Assembly: GCA_029721435.1 (NCBI GenBank)
Contig: CM056582.1
Location: 38,770,611 to 38,834,610 of the forward strand
DNA: 64,000 nucleotides
Source: Gymnothorax reevesii
Taxonomy: Eukaryota > Chordata > Actinopteri > Anguilliformes > Muraenidae
Direction: 5' to 3'
The notes beneath the pieces were generated by a model. It was not told the DNA's origin. It did no database searches and saw only the letters and a list, made by a program, of their open reading frames with translations. Numbering within the stretch: the stretch's first letter is position 1; each line of letters starts with the position of its first letter. This document shows, in pieces, positions 57,793 through 64,000 of this stretch. Both the position numbers and the translations under genes were made by a program.

Positions 57793-60402
57793 GTGCCAAT
57801 CAAGCAGAAAGCTTATCGGATGTCTGCTTTGAAGCAATCAATTGTGGAGCAGCAACTGAAGGGCATGTTGTCAGATGGCATTGTGGAACCATCATTCTCG
57901 GGATGGGTATCGCCAGTGGTCTTGGCATCCAAGAAAGATGGAGGACACCGCTTCTGCGTTGATTACAGAAGGCTCAATGCTGTAACTGAGACTGATGCCT
58001 ATCCACTACCTAACATCTCAGAGCTGTTGGAATCCCTTGCTGGTGCTGCCATCTTCTCTTCCTTGGACCTGAACAGTGGATACTGGCAAGTATCCATGGA
58101 TGAGAACAGCAAGGCCAAAACGGCATTCATAACACCTGCAGGTTTGTTTCAGTTTACCGTAATGCCTTTTGGGTTAAAGAACGCCCCGGCTTCCTTTCAG
58201 CGTTTGATGGAACGAGTTCTTGGCGACCTCCGTGGCAGAAACTGTATGGTTTATCTGGATGACAATCATATATTCTCATACAGTTCAACAACATCTCTCT
58301 GACCTCGAAGCCGTCCTAGACTCTGAGCAGCAGGCCTCACTCTGAACCTGAAGAAATGCAAGTTCTGCCTTCACCAGATCAAGTATCTGGGACATGTCAT
58401 CTCTACTCAAGGAATCACAGCTGATCCTGAGAAAATTGTTGCAATCCAAGACTATCCTGTCCCCTCCAACTTGAAGGAAGTCCAGCATTTCTTAGGACTT
58501 GCAGGCTGGTACCATCACTTTGTTCCTGGTTTCTCTCAACTTGCAGAACCAATCAACTCATTGAAGCGGAAAGGACAAAAGTTTGTCTGGAGTGAGCAAT
58601 GTCAACCTGCATTCGACAAACTAAAGAAGCACCTCACAACCTCTCCGATTCTCGGTCACCCTGACTTAACACTTCCATTCATAGTCTACACAGATACCAG
58701 TGAAGTCGGTCTGGGTGCTGTGCTAGCGCAGCGAAAGCCATCAGGAAATGAGGAGGTTCTGGCTTATGCCAGCAGAATTTTAAATAAAGCTGAGAGAAAT
58801 TACTCAACTACTGAACGAGAGTGCTTAGCAGTGATCTGGGCACTTGAGGTGGCAACACTATCTTAAACCCAAGACGTTGACTGTTGTCACTGATCATGCT
58901 GCTTTACAGTGGGTCATAAGCTCCACTAAAACCACGTCACGTTTAATTAGGTGGGCACTCCGATTACAGAAGTTTGAATTTGTTGTGGAATACCGCAAAG
59001 GTAAACAACGCTGCTCCGGATGCATTATCCAGGATTCCCTCTGGTGTCGAGTGTGTCTTGTCTTATGGTGTCAGTGACTCTGTGTTTCCGCTGTCCATGG
59101 ACACCATCTGGAAGGAACAAAAGAAGCACCCAGAGATTCTCAAGATACACAGAGCTTTGATGGCTTCAAATTCATCCGCACAGGAAAACTTTGCTCTCCT
59201 AGAAGACAAAGTGTATCGGAAGACTCAACCAATTGAGGGGCAGGTCCATTACCGTCTCTACATTCCGTCTACGCTTACACATCCACTCTTGCACGCTTAT
59301 CATGATCATCCCATGGCCGGCCACCAGGGGTTCTTCAAAACCTATAAACGTCTCCAAGAAGTTGCCTTCTGGCCTAGGATGTGGACTGATGTGAAAGAGT
59401 TCGTTAGGAATTGTACAATCTGCCAAACCTGCAAGAGTGACACACGGAAACCTGCTGGTCTCATGCAACCGAATGAGGTGAAACGTCCGAATCAGATGAT
59501 TGGCATTGATCTGATGGGCTCCTTACCATGCAGCTCAAACCGAAATGAATATCGGTTAGTCTTTGTTGACTACTTCACTCGTTGGGTGGAAATGTTCCCT
59601 CTCCGCTCCACCACTGCCTCAGTGATTGCCAAAGTCTTCCACGCTGAAATAATCACTCGGTGGGGTGTGCCTGACTATGTCCTGTCAGACCGAGGTTCTC
59701 AGTTCGTCTCATCTATCTTCCAGACACTCTGTGAGAAGTGGACTGTGCAACCTCGAACCACCACTGCCTATCACCCTCAAACAAACATGACCGAAAGGGT
59801 CAACAGAAATCTTAAAAACATGATCTCCTCATGCGTTGATGAGAATCATTGTCAATGGGACAAGTATCTCCCTGAGTTTAGTTTTGCTTTGAACTCAGCC
59901 GTCCATGAGACGACTGGTCTTTCCCCAGCGGAGCTGCAGATGGGTCGAAAGTTAAAGTCCCTTGGATAAAATTCTTCAATGGAATGACCTCACCCCTGAC
60001 TCTGCCCCATATGACATAGTCCAACTGATTGAAAGTTTGAAAGCTAAGGCCCAGGAGAATAGCAAACTTGCCAGAAAACGTCAATTACGGAACTACAACA
60101 AACGTCGCAGAGATGTGACATTTAAGTATAAGGACCGTGTCTGGGTTCGTAATCACCCTCAGTCAAGTGCTTCAAACAACTTTGCGGCCAAACCTGCCCT
60201 TAAGTGGAAGGGTCCGTATCGTGTCCTCCAGCAGCTTGGACCAGTGAATTACCTGGTAGTCCGTGAGGATAATGGAGAAGACCTTTGCAACATCAACATA
60301 GTCAATCTGAAACCATGTTACCCCACAGCGGAGGAACTGGAAACTCGCGAGCGTCGAAAGCTCCAAGACATCTTTGAAGAAGAGTCTGATGGAGAAGACT
60401 AA
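57793..60402 (+). pseudogene. gypsy pol: reverse transcriptase, RNase H, integrase
   Basis: [70 protein letters not shown] and the YLDD box at 58252-58263. A shift follows YLDD, then RLAG-like QHFLGLAGWYHHFVPGFS. RNase H: FIVYTDTSEVGLGAVLAQ, ERNYSTTERECLAVIWAL. Integrase: HAYHDHPMAGHQGFFKTY and NCTICQTCK (zinc finger), GIDLMG, DYVLSDRGSQFVSS and TERVNRNLKN carry D, D and E. The C-terminus has KWKGPYRVLQQLGPVNYLV without a chromodomain. Frameshifts near 58268, 58330, 58860, 59020 and 59965 break it into pieces. Stop TAA coincides with the start of the 3' LTR. Confidence 0.92.
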
Positions 60403-60801
60403 CAAAGGCTTGGTTTTTTGTTTGACTTTTCTGATTTTGTGTTGGCTGTTTGAGCTTATTGAGCTGGTTGAAATTTTGTTTTATTTTTATTTTCGATTTA
60501 TTTACAATTGCTGGGGACTGTTTGAACTTAAAATGTGTGCGGTGCTCTCACGAATATTTACTGTTTTGAACTCTGCCATGAACTGACAATAAATTTAAAA
60601 AATACACTCAAATGCAAAACTCTTACCTTTGTTGTTGTTGTTGTTGTTGTTGTTGTTGGCATTTAATTTCGAACAAAGGGGATATGGTAACGGTGTTAAA
60701 GCTTTCATCGTTTTGCGACTCTGACTGGTAAGGTGCCTTTAGCTGCCTGGCAACCAACAAAGAAAAAATAGAAATTTAAAAGTCAGGTCTACACTGTTAC
60801 A
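60402..60801 (+). repeat. 3' LTR
   Basis: Begins TAACAAAGGCTTGGTTTTTT and ends AGGTCTACACTGTTACA, followed by GCATGCTGACGG of the L1. Contains a GTT microsatellite of about nine units (60631-60658) against about three in the 5' LTR. Confidence 0.92.
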
Positions 60802-62824
60802 GCATGCTGACGGATCATCTCCGCTAGAGGTTCTAAAGCTAAAGAAAAAAGAAGAGGGCTTAAGGGGCAACCCTGGCGGACGCCTCTAGCCACTGGGAAG
60901 GGATCAGAACGACAGCCATTAGTTATGACAACAGCCCTGGGCGCCCGGTATATGGTTTGGGTCCATTTCAGAAAGTCTCCCCCCCCAGCCCAAATCTCTC
61001 CATAATGTCAAACAAATAGGGCCATTCGACTCTGTCGAAGGCCTTTTCGGCGTCAAGGGAGATGGCTAGTGCCTTCTGTTTTTTCTGAGATGTAGATTGT
61101 ACAATGTTCAAAAGCCTTCTAACATTACTAGAAGAGTAGCGTCCGTTAATAAAACCTGTCTGGTCTGGATTGATAAGAGTTGGAAGCAAGCCCTCAAGGC
61201 GCTTGGCAAAAGTTTTGAATGCAGTTTACTGTCAACTGATATCAAACTAATTGGCCTGTAAGATCCGCACATGTCCGGGGGCTTGCCTCTCTTCAGAATA
61301 ACCAAGATGTGGGCAAGGTTTAAAGTAGGGGGGAGACAACCCTTGTCAAAGCAGTCTAAATACATATCTGTGAGGGGGTCCACCAGTACCTTGCAAAACG
61401 TTTTATAAAAATCCGGGCCAAATCCATCAGGGCCAGGTGCCTTACCTCCTTGGAGATTTTAAATAGTATCAGACACCTCTACTTCACTTATTGGCCTAAA
61501 TAATGCCGCTTTTTGTTCAACTGAAAGAGATGGAAATTGTCTTTTATCAAGTAGTTTTCTCCTGTCCTCAGAAGAGGATGTACAGCCTGAGCTATAAAGG
61601 TCTGCATAGAATGACTTCATTATTTTATTCACCTCCGTTGATTTGAGATGTCTAGTTCCGTGCTGATCAAGAAGCGAGGGAATCAGGTTAGACTCTGTCC
61701 TACCACGTGCAAGACGGGCAAGCAACCGCCCAGGTTTGTTGCCTGATTCAAATAGTTTGTGTCTGGCAAAAAATACCTGAGATTCTGCCTTACGTAATAA
61801 TATCTGGTTCAGAGCAGAACGGGCTGCCTCCAGTTGTTTTGCCAGGCATTTATTTAGTGAAAATTTAATTTGAACTTCAAGGTCATGTATTTTCTCCTCT
61901 AATTCCAATTGCCTCTTAATAGCCTCCTTTTTCTGTGCTGATGAGTAAGAAATAATGGCACCTCGTATATAGGCCTTAGCAGATTCCCAAAGAGTAGTGG
62001 AACTGATGTCTGGGGTTTTATTCTCAGCAAAAAAGAGTTTGAACTGCCTAGTTATAAACTCAACAAAGTTTGTATATTTTAATAATGCGGGGGTAAGTCG
62101 CCAGTGCCGGCATGAGGGATCCCTGTAGGGAGGGGAGATCGTTATAGCTACAGGAGAGTGATCAGAGATGAACTGAGTACCAATTCTGCAGTCAACTGTT
62201 CTGTCTAGAAAGGACCTTGAGGAGAGAAAATAGTCTATTCTGGAAAAAAACCTGAAGAGGGATGGAGAAAAATGTGTAATCTCTATCATTGGGAAGGAGT
62301 AATGCAGGTCTAAATCTTTTAGGAATTCACACATTTTTTTTGCTTTTAGTGGAGGAAGCTGGATGAGGCAAAGACATGTCTAGACAAGGATTAAGTACAC
62401 AGTTGAAATCTCCTCCAATTAGTGTGTATGATGAGGAAAATGAAGACAAATCTGCTAGAAGTTGCGGGATAAAATTCGACTCATAGTTGTTAGGGGCATA
62501 AACACAGCCAAGGACAACAGGTTCCCCATATAAAAAGCCAGATATGAGCACGAAACGGCCCTCTTTGTCAGAAACTGTAGTGTCAAGGGTAAATGGTAAG
62601 GAACGATGTATTAGAACAGCAACCCCTCTGCTTTTTGAATTATATGAAGAATAAAACACCTGGCCCACCCAACTTCTCCTTAGTTTTATGTGTTCCAAAT
62701 CAGTAAGGTGGGTTCCTGAAGAAAAGCTATCTGACACCTCTCCTTTTTAAGGAAGGAGAGTATCTTTTGGCGCTTAATAACATGGTTAATACCCTTTGAG
62801 GGTTATTATTTTGATATTACTCAT
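60802..62824 (-). pseudogene. L1 ORF2, endonuclease and N-terminal reverse transcriptase
   Basis: From a - strand ATG at 62824 (MSNIKIITL) the frame gives INHVIKRQKILSFLKKE, LRRSWVGQVFYSSYNSKSRG, GRFVLISGFLYGEPVVLGCV, YTLIGGDFNCVLNP and FISDHSPVAIT (endonuclease boxes), then [94 protein letters not shown] and GVRQGCPLSPLLFSLAL. This covers endonuclease through RT motif 4. Shifts near 62800, 62725, 62330, 61450 and 61190. It ends at the gypsy 3' LTR and continues at 53053. Confidence 0.9.
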
Positions 62825-63303
62825 AGTTACGTTTCATATTGTGCAGTAATAGGATGGAGAATGAATGTTAAGATAATGAGAGGATCAATATGGGACTGTG
62901 CACCGAAAAATTCAACACAAAAGAACTGGGATGAAATAAGAACACTACTTAAAAAAAAAAAAAAAAAAAGCACAATAAATCAAGCTGTCTGCCGGACATT
63001 CTTGATCGTGCATGCGATATTTAATTCACAGTGTCAATGGTCATGGAATTGATTTGGTCACTGACTACAAGCACTATTTTATTTATTTATTTTAAGCCTA
63101 TTTTAACTCTGGTGTGGAAAAAAAGCATGAATCTGTTCGATCCATCTGACTAATTTTCAAAACAGACCGAATAAAGACTGCAGTCTATCTTCAACGGAAG
63201 AAAACAAGAATAAACGGACGCGTGTATTTGCGTCTTTGCATTGACTTTGACTGTAATCAGTCGTGCGAAAAATTTGTTTCACATCCAGCATGCAAGCAGC
63301 TTT

Positions 63304-64000
63304 ACCGAGCATAGAACGCAAGCATTATATAAGTGGTTGGCTGAGAAAGTTGTGAAGTCGTTAGTTTGCATCACAGATTCAGCTGCGTTGATGAAGACAG
63401 GTCGAGTTTCCATTACGCCTTTAATCTGACATCAGGACAGTCAATATAGATACTATAATTTATGTCTTGATTCAGATAGTTACATCTAAGAAGTAAAGAG
63501 AGTTTGCGCTCTTAGATACTCAGCTGTCCAGGATTGATACAGGTGCGTGAAGCTGGATGAAATTATACAAAAATGGAAAAGGTAGCCCGCACACTGCTAC
63601 AAAAAAGAGGCACAAAAATGCAAAAAATGGCTATAATAAATCCATGTGAAAAAAGTGAATAAAATAAAAAGTGCTCAAAACAAAAAGAACGTTTCGGCTT
63701 AAACAGCCATCCTCAGCCTTGCCAACTGATGTTACCACAATGCTTTAAACAAGCAACACACAGTGGCAGCAAACCATAGCAGCAGGTGTCAATCATTAAA
63801 TCAATTAATCAACAATCAGGATCAATTAGATCACTTCGCCAAATAATAATATGCAGTGACATGTAAAGAAACATTACCTGCTAAAAGTAACCATATGCAC
63901 TGACCAGAAGATTATACTTTGCACATCAAAAATAACATCTACAAAGTGATATACATAGAGTCAAGTACCACAATTAAAGTTCCACACTAATAGACTGAAG
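63304..64000. other. No gene recognised
   Basis: Beyond the foldback end. 63560-63725 (- strand) holds a repeat-like stretch with AAGCCGAAACGTTCTTTTTG then GTTTTGAGCACTTTTTATTT, wording I have seen in fish retroelement 3' regions. No coding motifs. 63726-64000 is unremarkable. Confidence 0.4.
63691..63716 (-). other. Hammerhead-ribozyme-like core motif (weak)
   Basis: The - strand reads CTGAGGA, then TGGCTGTTTAAGCC, which can form a 4-bp stem, then GAAAC. CTGANGA + stem II + GAAA is the hammerhead core, reported in Penelope-like retroelements. The first stem II pair is mismatched and stems I and III with a cleavage site were not found. Confidence 0.2.

Larger units (their letters stand above)
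53608..60801 (+). mobile_element. Ty3/gypsy LTR retrotransposon inserted in the L1
   Basis: Two LTRs (53608-53631 plus 56706-57057; 60402-60801), a tRNA-Lys primer-binding site, a vestigial gag, and a pol with protease, RT, RNase H and integrase in the Ty3/gypsy order. No envelope-like gene follows pol. GCAT(G) borders the insertion complex at 53049-53053 and 60802-60806. The 5' LTR is split by the CR1-like LINE. Most of gag and the join to protease are deleted and pol is frameshifted several times, so it is inactive. Confidence 0.9.
51119..62988 (-). mobile_element. L1-clade LINE, 5'-truncated, with 15-bp target duplication
   Basis: CTGCCGGACATTCTT is repeated exactly at 51104-51118 and 62989-63003. 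On the - strand the element has ORF2 from about 62824, a 3' UTR, and an A-tail seen on the + strand as a T-run starting at 51119. ORF1 is absent. An insertion complex at 53054-60801 splits the RT domain; without it the L1 is about 4.1 kb. Stops and frameshifts inactivate it. Clade is inferred from the fish L1-like endonuclease and RT wording. Confidence 0.92.
50608..63303. mobile_element. Foldback element (~0.8 kb) split by the L1 nest
   Basis: Left end AAGCCGCTTACACACTGGAC at 50610 with CGAAACAAATTTTTCGCACG at 50630; right end contains the inverse, CGTGCGAAAAATTTGTTTCA (63262-63281) then CATCCAGCATGCAAGCAGCT. Inner arms: AACAACAAACGGAACATCCA (50957) against TGGATGTTCTGTTTGTTGG (51016), extending through CAGATT.ATAA.GAAATAAAG on both sides. 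The right arm is cut at 51118/62989 by the L1 insertion; rejoining it makes the inverted repeat continuous. Net length without L1 is about 0.81 kb. No coding. Confidence 0.78.

Overview
This is a window of a vertebrate, most likely ray-finned fish, nuclear genome. The basis is two correctly spliced calmodulin exons, a dense mix of fish-type transposable elements (Tc1, several hAT families, PIF/Harbinger, L1, CR1/L2-like LINEs, Ty3/gypsy), CpG-poor AT-rich spacers, and no bacterial-style gene packing. Species cannot be fixed from the sequence alone.

The only supported host gene is a calmodulin-family gene on the + strand. Exon 4 (18956-19062, 107 nt) and exon 5 (39602-39737, 136 nt) have exactly the lengths, phases and GT/AG borders of vertebrate calmodulin exons. 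The encoded segment differs from the usually invariant vertebrate protein at five positions, so it is probably a divergent paralogue. The intron between them is 20.5 kb and mostly mobile DNA. Exons 1-3 and 6 were not found, so the gene probably extends past both window ends.

Layout. 1-6.3 kb: gene-free DNA with low-complexity repeats, a PIF/Harbinger-like fragment and a duplicated 134-bp unit. 6.3-15.4 kb: one Tc1 element with long terminal inverted repeats (TIRs) and TA duplications, split by two hAT elements; the larger hAT carries an SGNH-hydrolase pseudogene. 15.5-18.0 kb: a large foldback element. 19.1-39.6 kb (intron 4): a hAT-like element, hairpins, three copies of a 2.2-2.7 kb noncoding repeat (AGGGCCCGAG...GCAGCTT), and a LINE on the - strand broken by a hAT and by one of those repeats. 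39.8-47.3 kb: two more LINE remnants, a 0.54-kb hAT and a second copy of the hAT seen at 29.2 kb. 47.9-50.5 kb: a PIF/Harbinger element. 50.6-63.3 kb: a four-level nest, foldback element > L1 > Ty3/gypsy > CR1-like LINE. The last 0.7 kb holds no gene.

None of the transposon genes is intact; all carry stops, frameshifts or truncations. Target-site duplications (TSDs) and reading frames that continue across insertions give a relative order of events. The most interesting items are the almost complete tRNA-Lys copy, including a CCA end, fused to the gypsy primer-binding site; the four-deep nest; the divergent calmodulin; and the 2A-like motif at the start of the - strand LINE. All calls come from reading the sequence; no database search or alignment program was run.
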